Made by a program: the position numbers and the translations under genes. Below the pieces are notes generated by a model. That model was not told the origin of the DNA, searched no databases, and saw nothing but the letters and a program-made list of their open reading frames with translations. This document shows, piece after piece, positions 24,337-34,235 of a DNA stretch of 64,000 nucleotides. Source of the DNA: UBA1563 sp041671545 (GTDB taxonomy: Bacteria > Bacteroidota > Ignavibacteria > Ignavibacteriales > Ignavibacteriaceae); NCBI GenBank assembly GCA_041671545.1, contig JBAZBI010000005.1, forward strand, positions 1 to 64,000, given 5' to 3'. The stretch's first letter is position 1. Every line of letters starts with the position of its first letter.

Positions 24337-25779
24337 ATGGAGTTTACTGATTCACGAACACTCAGTGAAATTATCGGGAAGGAAGTTGGACCACTTCACT
24401 ATGAAGAAGTAGTGCCTCTCTTTATTCAAATACTTGAAGAACTGTGTGTTGCTAAGGCTGAAGGGAAAATTCTTCGGGCACTAAATCCGTTCAATATTTT
24501 TATCACCGGCGAACAGAAAATTCAAATAGTTGATTTTGGTGGTTCTAAATCTCAGGGGGCGGGGCAACGACACAAAACTGGAGGAAAGAGTGGACATCTT
24601 TTTTATCATTCTCCTGAGAAAGCTCGTGGCGAAAATATTGACGAGCAGTCGAATATCTACAGCATGGGAATTATGTTGTATGAGATGCTTGCCGGACGAT
24701 TGCCTTTCGAACGAGAAGAGACAACAAGTGATTTTACGCTGATGAACAAAATCGCTCGTGAAAAAATTAAAGATCCGCGAGAATTTAATCCTTCAATTCC
24801 GGATTGGCTTGTTGAAATTATAGCAAAAGCCACAGAAAAAGAAAAATCAACAAGAATAAAAACCTTTGAAACTTTCATCTCACTTCTTAAAGATGGGAAA
24901 GAAACTTTTGAGAAGGAACTCAAGGAAGAGCAAGAAAAATTTAAGCAACTTCAGGCAGAGATGGCAGAGGAGGAGAAGTTAGCACAAGAAAAGCTAGTTA
25001 TTTTTAGACGACAGGAAAGTGTACCGATTGATAAACCTCCTGCTGAACCCAAACCTTATTCATTTGAAAATAGAGTCGTAAAGAAGGGAAAATCAAAAAA
25101 GAAAAAGATAGTAGTCGCATTATTTTTAATTATAGTTTTCGCATCGGCAGTAAAATATTATTTAGATAAACATCCGTTTGAAAGAATAGAGAATGAATGG
25201 ATGACAAAAAACTTGAATGTTGATCATTATGGAAATGGAGATACTATTCCCGAAGTAAGCGATCCGAAAAAATGGGAGAAACTTAAAACCGGCGCATGGT
25301 GTTATTACGACAATGAACCGGAAAATGATCAACAGTACGGGAAATTATATAATTGGTATGCTGTTAATGATACGCGTGGTTTGGCTCCGAAGGGTTGGCA
25401 CATCCCCTCGAACAAGGAATTTGAAAAATTAATTACTGAAGTTACAAGAGATAGTGAAGCCCTAAAATCGATGAGGAAAGGAGAAATAAATCTGAACGGT
25501 TTTTCTTTAATATCTGCCGGCGGACGCGATACCACCGGTTATTTCTATGATTTGGACTATGTTCCATATTATTGGAGCTTAACACAATCTGATACCCTTA
25601 ATGCCTATCAACTTCTTCTCCGATATCATGATACAAACATCTCATTATCAACAAAAGGGAAGGGCTACGGATTCAGCATTCGGTGTGTAAAGACCGTAAA
25701 GAAAAAAGGACTCATTAATTTTTTATATGAAAAACTTTATCATAATTCTATCTTTTCTTCTAAATGGTTAGGGAAATAA
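24337..25779 (+). CDS. Membrane pseudokinase fused to an extracytoplasmic FISUMP domain
   Basis: 480 residues. A Ser/Thr-kinase C-lobe (residues ~1-200) is recognisable from IVDFGGSK (the DFG motif, ~65), YHSPEKARGE (the APE segment) and NIYSMGIMLYEMLAGRLPF. The N-lobe with Gly-rich loop and Lys is missing, and the HRD catalytic loop reads LRALNPFNIF, lacking the His, Asp and Lys. It therefore cannot be an active kinase. A charged coiled coil (~200-235), one membrane helix (~258-277) and a FISUMP-type domain (NEWMTKNLNVDHYG ... WHIPSNKEFEKL ... GYGFSIRCVK) follow. The frame is open upstream to 24259 without ATG, so the 5' part may have decayed. Likely a scaffold or sensor. Confidence 0.75.
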   Translation: MEFTDSRTLSEIIGKEVGPLHYEEVVPLFIQILEELCVAKAEGKILRALNPFNIFITGEQKIQIVDFGGSKSQGAGQRHKTGGKSGHLFYHSPEKARGENIDEQSNIYSMGIMLYEMLAGRLPFEREETTSDFTLMNKIAREKIKDPREFNPSIPDWLVEIIAKATEKEKSTRIKTFETFISLLKDGKETFEKELKEEQEKFKQLQAEMAEEEKLAQEKLVIFRRQESVPIDKPPAEPKPYSFENRVVKKGKSKKKKIVVALFLIIVFASAVKYYLDKHPFERIENEWMTKNLNVDHYGNGDTIPEVSDPKKWEKLKTGAWCYYDNEPENDQQYGKLYNWYAVNDTRGLAPKGWHIPSNKEFEKLITEVTRDSEALKSMRKGEINLNGFSLISAGGRDTTGYFYDLDYVPYYWSLTQSDTLNAYQLLLRYHDTNISLSTKGKGYGFSIRCVKTVKKKGLINFLYEKLYHNSIFSSKWLGK

Positions 25780-26060
25780 ATTTTTGTTTTAAGGGTAAAC
25801 GTTCTCCCCCCAAAAAATGAATTATGTGATTTATATCGCAGTAACCATTAACTTATATTTTACCATTTGCTAAAGAGAATAAAAAGTAATAGTTTTATAT
25901 TAAAAGTTAAACCATTGCAAACTATTGCTAATTGAGATGCTGGAATTAAATTTGTTTGACTTTGGTTGTTATAAATGTTGAAAAACAAAGGATGGTCCGT
26001 GTTCCTACTCCTACTTAACTAAAAACATTCTTTGATGAAATTAGATATCCCTGGAGTTTT

Positions 26061-26534
26061 ATGAGAAAAATTTATTATGCTATATTTTTTTTCACTTTTG
26101 TGGTAGCTTATTACGGATGCTGTAGTTCAAAAGAAATGAAAAGTGAAAAAGAATTGTTAAGCTTCACGATAGTTTTAGGATCGGGAGGTGGTTTCACCGG
26201 CGGATATAGTGGGAACGCGATAGACACTGAAGGGCGCATCTATAATTGGGAAGGACGAACGTATATAAACTCGTCGAAAAGAATTGTAGATACGCTTTCA
26301 CAAAATCAAATTACAAAGCTTAATAAATTTTTTAGTGAGAATAATCTAACAAATTATCATTTCAGAGAGACTGGAAATATCACAAGTTTTTTAACGCTTT
26401 CTGATTCAAATGATGATTTTACTTTTTCATGGAAAGAGGTAAACATTCCGGAACGGGCACCGGATAAAATAAGAGAATTATATTATTTAATAAATCAAGC
26501 AATTGAGAACAATAACAAAGAGGTGCAAAAATGA
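26061..26534 (+). CDS. Uncharacterised lipoprotein
   Basis: A 157-residue protein with a signal peptide and lipobox-like AYYGC. The mature part begins with a beta-rich stretch (FTIVLGSGGGFTGGYSGNAI) that resembles small Bacteroidota lipoproteins of unknown role; a helical C-terminus follows. The stop overlaps the start of the M4 protease by four bases (ATGA), so the two are translationally coupled and may act together, for example as chaperone or inhibitor; this is inference. Confidence 0.6.
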   Translation: MRKIYYAIFFFTFVVAYYGCCSSKEMKSEKELLSFTIVLGSGGGFTGGYSGNAIDTEGRIYNWEGRTYINSSKRIVDTLSQNQITKLNKFFSENNLTNYHFRETGNITSFLTLSDSNDDFTFSWKEVNIPERAPDKIRELYYLINQAIENNNKEVQK

Positions 26535-29014
26535 AATATCTACTTACAATAACTCTTCTAGTGGTGGTAACTTTTTTCAGTTTTGGTTTTAAGGGAACCG
26601 GAATAAAACAAGGTGATCTGAAGGTAAAAGTAGTTAGAAATAATCCACTGCCGGCTTTTCAAAAACTAAAAGCTATTACAAATTCCGGTTTAAATATCGA
26701 ATGGAATGAAAATTTTACTGTGCCTTCTTCGATAACAGGAGATTTAACTAAGTCAGGATATGTAAGAAATAATTCACGAAAAGAAGATGTTCTAACTTTT
26801 TTAACTGAGAACAAAGAATTGTTCGGGTTGCAAGATCCAACTAATGAGTTAAATTTACTTACAACTACAAGCGATGAACTCGGGCAAACACATTTAAAAT
26901 TTCAACAAAAATATGAAAATGTAATTCTATTTAGAGGACAGTTAATCGTTCATATTTCCGGTGATGGAAAAGTGATCGGTGTAAATGGAAAATACTATCC
27001 AACGTTAACATTCAATACTAAACCAAACATTTTGCCAGATCAAGCAGTTGTTGTGGCGAAAAAATTTTTAGAGCGTTTTGATTTCGTCGGTGAAAACACT
27101 GAATTGGTATTGATGGAAAGAGGGATCAATTTTTATTTAGCTTATGCAGTAAAACTCCCATCTAAGTTTATGCCCAATATGGTTGTTTATGTTGATGCAA
27201 AGAGCGGGGAAGTAATTTATAATGATGACGGGATAAGATATGATGGTCCGCAAGTGGGAACCGGTGTCGATCTTAAAGGTCAAACAAAACAGATCAACAC
27301 CTATTTATACGGTGGAGCATATTATATGGTCAATACTACATTGCCGATGTATGTTGCTCCATTCGACAGTTTGAAAGGAGTTGTTTCTGTCTATGATGCG
27401 AAGAACGATACATCCGGGAACGGGTACAATTCAGCAGCTCTTATTTCAGATCCAAACAACGACAATAATTTTAACGATAATGTAAATCTTAAAGCGGCAG
27501 TGTCAACTCACTTGTTTGTAAGAGATGCTTACAACTTTTACAAAAATCATTATAATAGAAACAGTTACGACAATGCCGGACACAGCATGATAAATGTTGT
27601 TCATTACAAAGATAAGTACAATAACGCCTTCTGGAATGGAGCAGCCATGACTTATGGCGATGGTGATGATATTGAGTTTTCAAATTTAGCCGGTGCGTAT
27701 GATGTAATTGTTCACGAATTAACTCACGCAGTTACCGAACGGACTGCAAATCTTATTTATGAAAATCAGCAAGGTGCTTTGAACGAATCAATTTCAGATT
27801 GCTTTGCGAGTCTTGCCGATTCAGCCAATTGGTTAATCGGGGAAGAAGTGTACACACCAAACACTGCTAATGATGCACTCAGAAACATGCTTCAACCACA
27901 TAACAACGCTGCAACCGGTTCAAATTCATGGCAGCCTGAACACATGAATGAATTTGTTACACTTCCAAATACAGTTGAAGGTGATAACGGCGGAGTACAT
28001 ATAAACAGCGGAATACCAAACAGAGCTTTTGCTTTAACTGCAGAAGCTATCACTCGATGGAAAGCCGGACAAATTTGGTATCGGGCTTTAACAACTTATC
28101 TTACAAATAATTCCAATTTTAATGATGCGAGAGTAGCGTGCATCAACGCTGCAAAGGATCTCTATGGTAACAACTCTACTGAAATGAATGCCGTTAAAAC
28201 AAGTTTTGAAGCTGTGGGAATTACCGAGTCAACCGGTGGTCAAACCGTAGAATTAATTTATGACGACGGAACTCCCACTACCGTTGTTTATGAAATGGAC
28301 GCAAATTGGGAACTCGCTGTAAAATTTACTCCTCCGACAAATAACGTGAACATTACAAAATGTCAAGTTTACATTTCAGGAGATAATACTTTCTTTGGAA
28401 ATGCAAGTTTCGCTTTAAAGATGTATAACTCGGGAAATAATGGTTTGCCGGGTCAGTCTTTAATTGATCCATACACCTATATTCCACCTGTAGCCGGTTG
28501 GCAGGTATTTAATATCACGGGAGTATCGGTGCCTGGTGACTTTTTCGTGTCAGTGAAATATGATGGTATAAATAGCCCATTAATTGGCGCAGCACTTCCT
28601 CCGGGAAATGGAAGAGCATATGAATCTAATGGAAGTACCTGGGTTAAATTAACAAGTCCGAATGATTTTACTATGTATATGCGTGCAACTATTCAAACGC
28701 CTACCGGAGTTGTTGAGATTTCAACTCAAGTTCCAGATAAGTTTGAAGTGTTTCAAAATTATCCCAATCCGTTTAATCCTTCTACCTCGATCGCTTATAC
28801 TTTACCGAAAAGTGAATTGGTAAATTTATCTGTCTATGATTTATCAGGAAGAAAAATTTCTGAGCTTGTGAACAATGATCAAAATCCAGGTACCTATGAA
28901 GTTACCTGGAATGGGAAAAACAGTAGGGGTGAAAATACTTCGAGTGGAATTTATTTCTACCAACTGAATGCAGGAACTTATAAAAGTGTTAAGAAGATGA
29001 TTTTAATTAGATAG
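26531..29014 (+). CDS. Secreted M4-family (thermolysin-like) metalloprotease with T9SS sorting domain
   Basis: 827 residues. Signal peptide, FTP/PepSY propeptide (~50-240), then the M4 catalytic domain: HELTH at residues 395-399, the third zinc ligand Glu419 in ALNESISD (spacing of 24 from the first His, as in thermolysin), and DNGGVHINSGIPNRAF with the catalytic His. A beta-sandwich follows, and a type A sorting domain (FQNYPNPFNPSTSIAYTLP ... KKMILIR) closes the protein. It should be exported by T9SS and processed outside the cell to digest proteins. Coupled by ATGA overlap to the lipoprotein gene. Confidence 0.95.
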   Translation: MKYLLTITLLVVVTFFSFGFKGTGIKQGDLKVKVVRNNPLPAFQKLKAITNSGLNIEWNENFTVPSSITGDLTKSGYVRNNSRKEDVLTFLTENKELFGLQDPTNELNLLTTTSDELGQTHLKFQQKYENVILFRGQLIVHISGDGKVIGVNGKYYPTLTFNTKPNILPDQAVVVAKKFLERFDFVGENTELVLMERGINFYLAYAVKLPSKFMPNMVVYVDAKSGEVIYNDDGIRYDGPQVGTGVDLKGQTKQINTYLYGGAYYMVNTTLPMYVAPFDSLKGVVSVYDAKNDTSGNGYNSAALISDPNNDNNFNDNVNLKAAVSTHLFVRDAYNFYKNHYNRNSYDNAGHSMINVVHYKDKYNNAFWNGAAMTYGDGDDIEFSNLAGAYDVIVHELTHAVTERTANLIYENQQGALNESISDCFASLADSANWLIGEEVYTPNTANDALRNMLQPHNNAATGSNSWQPEHMNEFVTLPNTVEGDNGGVHINSGIPNRAFALTAEAITRWKAGQIWYRALTTYLTNNSNFNDARVACINAAKDLYGNNSTEMNAVKTSFEAVGITESTGGQTVELIYDDGTPTTVVYEMDANWELAVKFTPPTNNVNITKCQVYISGDNTFFGNASFALKMYNSGNNGLPGQSLIDPYTYIPPVAGWQVFNITGVSVPGDFFVSVKYDGINSPLIGAALPPGNGRAYESNGSTWVKLTSPNDFTMYMRATIQTPTGVVEISTQVPDKFEVFQNYPNPFNPSTSIAYTLPKSELVNLSVYDLSGRKISELVNNDQNPGTYEVTWNGKNSRGENTSSGIYFYQLNAGTYKSVKKMILIR

Positions 29015-29056
29015 AATTTTGCATATGTAAGTGCTTAAATAATTTGAGGAGTGAAT

Positions 29057-29905
29057 ATGAAAAAGATATTTTTATCGATGTTCATTTTAGTCATTCTAAC
29101 TTTCCGGGCGGTTGCCCAAAATGTTGTTAACGGTAATTTTGACCAAGGTGCTTCATCCGGATGGACTAAGTATTCGCAGGGTGGATATGGGTTGATCGGT
29201 ACTGCTCAATTTTTTTATTCGACCGAAATCGCTCCTCAAGTTTTGCCACGTTCCGGGGAATACATAGGACGGTTAGGCGGCTATTCGTATGAAATAAATT
29301 CTATTAAGCAGACGGTAACTTTGCCAAATACTCAAAAGGTTTATTTGGGACTTTATTATCAAACAAGAGCTTCCACAACATCTGAATGTGCCGGGTTGTG
29401 GGTTGGCGCTCAAATTCGTGTTTATGTTGCCGGGCAAGTTCTTTCTGATCAATATCTTTGTAATTATAACGCTGTAAATGCATGGACGTTTGGTTACTTC
29501 GACATTTCTGCTGCAGCAGGACAAACAGTTGAAATCGGGTTTCGTGCCGATGCCGCAAATTCAGTTTGGTCTTACATTTATCTCGATGATGTTAGTATCT
29601 TCACTTCACTTACAGAGATAGAAGATCAAAAAGAGAGTCCTCAAAATTTTACACTTGCTCAAAACTTTCCGAATCCATTTAATCCAACGACAAATATTGA
29701 ATATTCAGTTGCACAGAGTCAAAATGTAACGATAAAAATATATAATGTTCTCGGAAAAGAAGTAGCGGTTTTAGTCAACGAGAAAAAGGAACCGGGGACT
29801 TATATGACAGAGTTCAAAACAAACGGATTACCAAGCGGACTTTATTTTTATCGGATGAAAACCGGAGGATTTGTTCAAACTAAAAAAATGATGATAGTTA
29901 AATAA
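29057..29905 (+). CDS. T9SS-exported surface protein
   Basis: 282 residues: signal peptide (ending RAVAQ), a single jellyroll-like domain (residues ~20-185; NVVNGNFDQGASSGWTKYSQ opens it, as in carbohydrate-binding or MAM-like modules), and a C-terminal sorting domain with AQNFPNPFNPTTNIEYSV and FVQTKKMMIVK. No catalytic residues are evident, so a binding or adhesion role is likely. ATG 29057 is supported by GAGGAG at 29046-29051; a GTG two codons earlier is less likely. It follows the M4 protease by 42 bases and may share its transcript. Confidence 0.8.
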   Translation: MKKIFLSMFILVILTFRAVAQNVVNGNFDQGASSGWTKYSQGGYGLIGTAQFFYSTEIAPQVLPRSGEYIGRLGGYSYEINSIKQTVTLPNTQKVYLGLYYQTRASTTSECAGLWVGAQIRVYVAGQVLSDQYLCNYNAVNAWTFGYFDISAAAGQTVEIGFRADAANSVWSYIYLDDVSIFTSLTEIEDQKESPQNFTLAQNFPNPFNPTTNIEYSVAQSQNVTIKIYNVLGKEVAVLVNEKKEPGTYMTEFKTNGLPSGLYFYRMKTGGFVQTKKMMIVK

Positions 29906-29921
29906 AATCTATGTTATAGTT

Positions 29922-30362
29922 TTAGTTTCGAGAAAATACATTAGCAATAAAGCGGTGGAATTTGTGAAATGATTTTACCGGTTCCGCATACATCAGAATA
30001 CATTTCTTAGATACTAAGTTTAATCCAAGTTTATTTGCTTGGTCAATCGCTTCGATCGATTCACATCCTTGTTGAAGCCAAACATTTTTTAATCCGGCAG
30101 ATGAAATCTCGTTAAGAATTGATGGGATATTTTTGGGTGTAACTGAAACGAATACTCCATCAACTTTATCTTTGATCGATGATAAATCGGGAGAACATGG
30201 GATACCTTCAATCTCTTTTTCAGTTGGATGAATTGCTAAAACATTGTATCCGCGTGAAGTCAATTCTTTGTAAGCATAATTTCCAAACTTGCCTTTTGTC
30301 TTTGATAATCCGATCAATGCTAAGTTTTTGCATTGAATAAAATCATTAATTGCTTGTTCCAT
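29922..30362 (-). CDS. CoA-binding domain protein
   Basis: A 146-residue Rossmann-fold protein of the CoA_binding_2 family (YccU-like): NLALIGLSKTKGKFGNYAYK at the start, VLAIHPTEKEIEGIPC, VSVTPKNIPSIL and VWLQQGCES, all typical. These proteins bind coenzyme A, but their cellular role is not known. It sits between two T9SS cargo genes and has a terminator (30393-30425) upstream, so it is expressed separately. Confidence 0.88.
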   Translation of the reverse strand: MEQAINDFIQCKNLALIGLSKTKGKFGNYAYKELTSRGYNVLAIHPTEKEIEGIPCSPDLSSIKDKVDGVFVSVTPKNIPSILNEISSAGLKNVWLQQGCESIEAIDQANKLGLNLVSKKCILMYAEPVKSFHKFHRFIANVFSRN

Positions 30363-30392
30363 ATTGAATTTCCAAAATTGTTATTTAAAAAT

Positions 30393-30425
30393 AAAAAAAG
30401 CTGTCCAATGTGCGACAGCTTTTTT
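30393..30425 (-). terminator. Bidirectional rho-independent terminator
   Basis: GCTGTC (30400-30405), 8-base loop, GACAGC (30414-30419), flanked by seven A on the left and six T on the right, so it can work on both strands. It ends the T9SS cargo gene at 30444-31820. Confidence 0.88.
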
Positions 30426-30443
30426 GAAAAAAAAATTCAAGAA

Positions 30444-31820
30444 TTATTTAAGAAGAAGCATCTTCTTGTTAATTGATTGTCCATTGAGGTTGATATTATA
30501 AATATAATTACCTGAACTTAAATCACTTGCGTTGATAGAAACCGTATAATTGCCAACTTCTTGAAATCCATTAACTACTTCTTTAACTTTTTGACCAAGT
30601 GTATTGAAGATAGCTAAAGTAACAACTCCGGCTTTCGGCAAGCTGTAGCTGATAGAAGTTGAAGGATTAAATGGATTCGGGAAATTCTGTGCCATTGCAA
30701 ATGTTGTCGGCAATGTTGATGCGGAGGAATTTACGATATTCGAATAAGCAAACGTGCCGTCAAAATCAATTTGTTTTAATCGATAGGAGTAATTTTCTTT
30801 TACGTTTTTATCTGTGAAAGAATAGTTGGAAAGGTCGGTTGTAGTTCCTTTCCCTTTTACAAATCCGATTTTTACAAATTCACTATTAGCAGATTTTCTT
30901 TCAACATCAAAACCATTGTTGTTTTTTTCAGTAGCGGTTTTCCAAAGTAATTCAACGTTCCCGTTAATGTTGTTTGCAGTAAATGAAGTTAGTTCAACCG
31001 GTAAAGCTCCAGGATTTAAATCTGTCCAAGCTCCAGCGCTCGTTGTACCATATCCTACTCTAACTGCGTCAAAAGCTCCGACAGGATTCCCTAAACCTCT
31101 GTTGTGCCAAACAAAGTTACCAACATCAGTAAGTGCGCCAAATCCATCAAAATCAGTGTCTGTGCCTGCAACTACAGCGGTACATTCAGCAGCAGATGTT
31201 AATGGTTCTGTAGCACCTTGGGGATTGACCCAAAGATATGCTTCATCATCATATTTTTCAGGTGCAACTATTCCGCTAACATGGAAAGTATAACGAACAA
31301 CAATCAAGTAAGTTTTATTAAATTCCAAAACAGAGGCGCCGTAAACAGCAGTATTTGTTGTTTTGGACAATCCCATACTATAACCTGTTCCATTTGCAGT
31401 TGTAAACAACTTTGCGCCATAACTTGTGCTGGCACCAGAAACTCCTAACGACATAAAATAATTTTTTGTGGTAACATTGTCCGCAGCGCTTGATACATTC
31501 AATAGAAAAGAATAATAAAAAGTACTATTTGCTAAACTGGTTACAGGAGTAGCGAAAGTTTTGTAAACTCGGCTTGAAGTCCCGGTTGGTGTACCCATAA
31601 CAACATACTCTGCACCACCACTGTTGTATCCCTCATAAGTCAATGGAGTAGTATTACTAATTGTAACATCCGGTCCGGAGCCTCCCTTAGTCCAGCTTGA
31701 CTGTCCGGCAAGATTTGTCGCAACAGTAAGACCCGTGAAATCATCAGAAAACGTTTGACCAAAATTATTACTATTTACCAAGAACAGAAGCACAACGAAT
31801 AAAAAGTACCTTTTCATCAT
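30444..31820 (-). CDS. T9SS-exported protein with lectin-like domain
   Basis: 458 residues: signal peptide (ending NFGQ), a concanavalin-like or LamG-like beta domain (~20-270; FSDDFTG start), a linker with LPVELTSFTANNINGNVEL, which opens a fibronectin-type module very common in Bacteroidota T9SS cargo, and a sorting domain AQNFPNPFNPSTSISYSLP ... INKKMLLLK. Secreted and probably attached to the surface; ligand unknown. On the minus strand TATATTTG (31867-31860) may be its -7 element, with TTTG 17 bases before it. Confidence 0.85.
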   Translation of the reverse strand: MMKRYFLFVVLLFLVNSNNFGQTFSDDFTGLTVATNLAGQSSWTKGGSGPDVTISNTTPLTYEGYNSGGAEYVVMGTPTGTSSRVYKTFATPVTSLANSTFYYSFLLNVSSAADNVTTKNYFMSLGVSGASTSYGAKLFTTANGTGYSMGLSKTTNTAVYGASVLEFNKTYLIVVRYTFHVSGIVAPEKYDDEAYLWVNPQGATEPLTSAAECTAVVAGTDTDFDGFGALTDVGNFVWHNRGLGNPVGAFDAVRVGYGTTSAGAWTDLNPGALPVELTSFTANNINGNVELLWKTATEKNNNGFDVERKSANSEFVKIGFVKGKGTTTDLSNYSFTDKNVKENYSYRLKQIDFDGTFAYSNIVNSSASTLPTTFAMAQNFPNPFNPSTSISYSLPKAGVVTLAIFNTLGQKVKEVVNGFQEVGNYTVSINASDLSSGNYIYNINLNGQSINKKMLLLK

Positions 31821-31968
31821 GATATTCCTTTTATGTTTAATGAATTATGACTTTGCCATCAAATATAAAAAAATAAAATTAAAACAAATATTAAATTATT
31901 GTTAAACGAATTTTTTCTGAGTGGACGAAATAAATCTTTATATGAATCCGGCTGAGCAGATCGCCCCA

Positions 31969-33087
31969 TTAAACCGTCTTCTTATATTTCCAAATAGCTA
32001 AACCATTAAAGGCAATTGCAAATCCGATAATGACAAGAAAATTAAATCGCAAATCCCAGAAGCTGCTTCCTTTAAGCACGAGCATTCTCATTGTATCAAT
32101 AAAATAACTCACCGGATTAATATAAGTTAGATACTGCGCCCAGTCCGGCATGTTTTCTATTGGAGAAAATAATCCGCCAAGTAAAATAAACACAAGCATA
32201 AAAAAGTAGGAAATGAACATTGCCTGTTGCTGTGTTTCTGCCATGAGTGAGGTTAGTAATCCAAAACCGAGTAAAGCTATTAAATAAATTCCGGCAAAAA
32301 GATAACCAACCCAAAAACTTCCTTCGGGATAAATTCCATAAATAATAAAACTAATCAGGAAGCCGATCGACATAACCATCAAACCGAGAAGCCAAAAGGG
32401 AATAAGCTTACTTAAGATGAATTGATATTTCTTAATAGGTGAAACATTCAACTGCTCGATCGTTCCGATTTCTTTTTCCTTAACAATATTTAAAGACGAC
32501 ATAAGAAATCCAACCAACGTTACAAGAAGCGCCAACACTCCGGGGACAATAAATTTTTTATAATTCATTTGCGGGTTGAACCAGTTTGAAGCAGTGATCT
32601 CAATTATTGGTAGTGCATTAAAACGTGTCGGAGAAATCCACTCGGAACGGATATCGGAATTAAAATCTTTAACGATTGAATTTGCATAAGCAACTGCAAG
32701 TCCGGCGGTTTGTCCGCTGATTGCATTTGCAGCAAACAAAATTTTTGTTTCGCTCTCTCTTAACAGATCGCCCTCAAATCCTTTAGGTATTTCGACAATT
32801 AAATCTGCATTATCCTTTTCAACTTGATCAAGCGCCTGGTTATAAGTATCTGAATAGTCAGCAAGTTTGAAATAGCCGGAGGATGTAAATTTGTTTATCA
32901 ATTTCCTCGAATACTCTGAATGGTCATGATCAACAACGCTAAGTGTAATATTTTTTACTTCGTATGTTGCAGCATTTGGTAGGATAATTAGTTGTATGAC
33001 CGGGAGCGCAAAGATCATCCGCAAAATAAGTTTGTTCCGAAAAATTTGTAGAAATTCTTTTCTAAGTAAAAAAAATAATGTTCTCAT
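31969..33087 (-). CDS. ABC-2 type transporter permease (YbhR-like)
   Basis: 372 residues, with one N-terminal membrane helix, a large periplasmic domain (~residues 45-170), and five C-terminal helices: the layout of YbhR/YhhJ exporters. VSYFIDTMRMLVLKGSSFWD near the end matches the family's last periplasmic turn. Last gene of the efflux operon; its ATG overlaps the stop codon of the upstream permease by one base (TAATG). Confidence 0.9.
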   Translation of the reverse strand: MRTLFFLLRKEFLQIFRNKLILRMIFALPVIQLIILPNAATYEVKNITLSVVDHDHSEYSRKLINKFTSSGYFKLADYSDTYNQALDQVEKDNADLIVEIPKGFEGDLLRESETKILFAANAISGQTAGLAVAYANSIVKDFNSDIRSEWISPTRFNALPIIEITASNWFNPQMNYKKFIVPGVLALLVTLVGFLMSSLNIVKEKEIGTIEQLNVSPIKKYQFILSKLIPFWLLGLMVMSIGFLISFIIYGIYPEGSFWVGYLFAGIYLIALLGFGLLTSLMAETQQQAMFISYFFMLVFILLGGLFSPIENMPDWAQYLTYINPVSYFIDTMRMLVLKGSSFWDLRFNFLVIIGFAIAFNGLAIWKYKKTV

Positions 33088-34190
33088 TACAACCTGATCT
33101 TAAATCGTTTTACACTTATTGATAAAAAGAGTATTGTCATTCCCGTAAGAATGAGTAGCTCCTTCCAAATTTGCGAAATGCCAATCCCTTTAATCATCAC
33201 TCCTTTTACAATTATGATGTACCATTTCGCCGGAACAAAGTTTGAAAGTACTTGTAAAATAATGGGCATGTTGGTGATCGGGAAAGCATATCCGCTTAAC
33301 ATAACTACAGGTAGCATTAATCCTAAAAGTGAAATTAACATCGCAGCTTGTTGCGTATCGGTTATTGTTGAAATTAGTATTCCTAATGAAAGAGCACAAA
33401 AGATGTACAAAACGGCAGAAAAAATTAAGAGGAAAAGACTCCCTTCGATCGGAAGTCCAAGTACAAAAACGCTTAGTAGTAAAATTGTTGCAACGTTTAC
33501 GAGCGAGATAATAAAGTAGGGAATAACTTTGCTAATGATTACGAACCAAGGTTTCATTGGTGAAACGAGAAGTATCTCCATTGTGCCCAATTCTTTTTCT
33601 TTAACAATGGAAATAGAAGTCATCATTGCAGAAATAAGTAATAAGATCATTCCCATTACTCCGGGAACGGATGTGTAAGCGCCTTTTAATTGTGGATTAT
33701 AAAGCATACGTGTTTCAGAATTGATCGTATAAGGAAGTTTGTTCTGCGAATTCAAATCATTCTGGTAATCCATTATCACGGCGCTTGCGTAGTTTATCAA
33801 CGTAGTTGCTTGATTCGGATCGGTCGCATCGGCAATAATTTGTACTTGAGCTTTGTTCGTGTGAAGCAATTCATTCGCAAAATTTTCTTGGAAGACTATT
33901 GCAAGTTTAATCTTGCCGGACTTAAATGCTTTTTCGATCTGTTCATTATTTATTAGAGTACGGTCAATATCAAAGTATTTGCTGTTCTCAAGTTTGTTAG
34001 TAATCTGCCGGGTGATTTCATCTTTTGCATTATCAAGAATTGCAATGTTTGCGTTGCGTACTTCCGGTGTAATTGCGAATCCAAAGATTAGTAGTTGAAC
34101 GATCGGCAATCCAAGTAAAACTAAAAGTGATCTCTTATCACGAAGGATGTGGTGAAACTCTTTAGTTAAAAATGTTAATAGCTGTTTCAT
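33087..34190 (-). CDS. ABC-2 type transporter permease (YbhS-like)
   Basis: 367 residues with the same topology as the next gene and clear similarity to it (both have a VKEKELGTMEILLVSP-like segment, which is the ABC-2 loop contacting the ATPases). The two permeases should form the heterodimeric channel for substrate export. It follows the ATPase gene by 45 bases in the efflux operon. Confidence 0.9.
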   Translation of the reverse strand: MKQLLTFLTKEFHHILRDKRSLLVLLGLPIVQLLIFGFAITPEVRNANIAILDNAKDEITRQITNKLENSKYFDIDRTLINNEQIEKAFKSGKIKLAIVFQENFANELLHTNKAQVQIIADATDPNQATTLINYASAVIMDYQNDLNSQNKLPYTINSETRMLYNPQLKGAYTSVPGVMGMILLLISAMMTSISIVKEKELGTMEILLVSPMKPWFVIISKVIPYFIISLVNVATILLLSVFVLGLPIEGSLFLLIFSAVLYIFCALSLGILISTITDTQQAAMLISLLGLMLPVVMLSGYAFPITNMPIILQVLSNFVPAKWYIIIVKGVMIKGIGISQIWKELLILTGMTILFLSISVKRFKIRL

Positions 34191-34235
34191 AACACTTTCT
34201 TTTTTTGCTTCTTTAAATGAGTGCGAGTTTGATAA

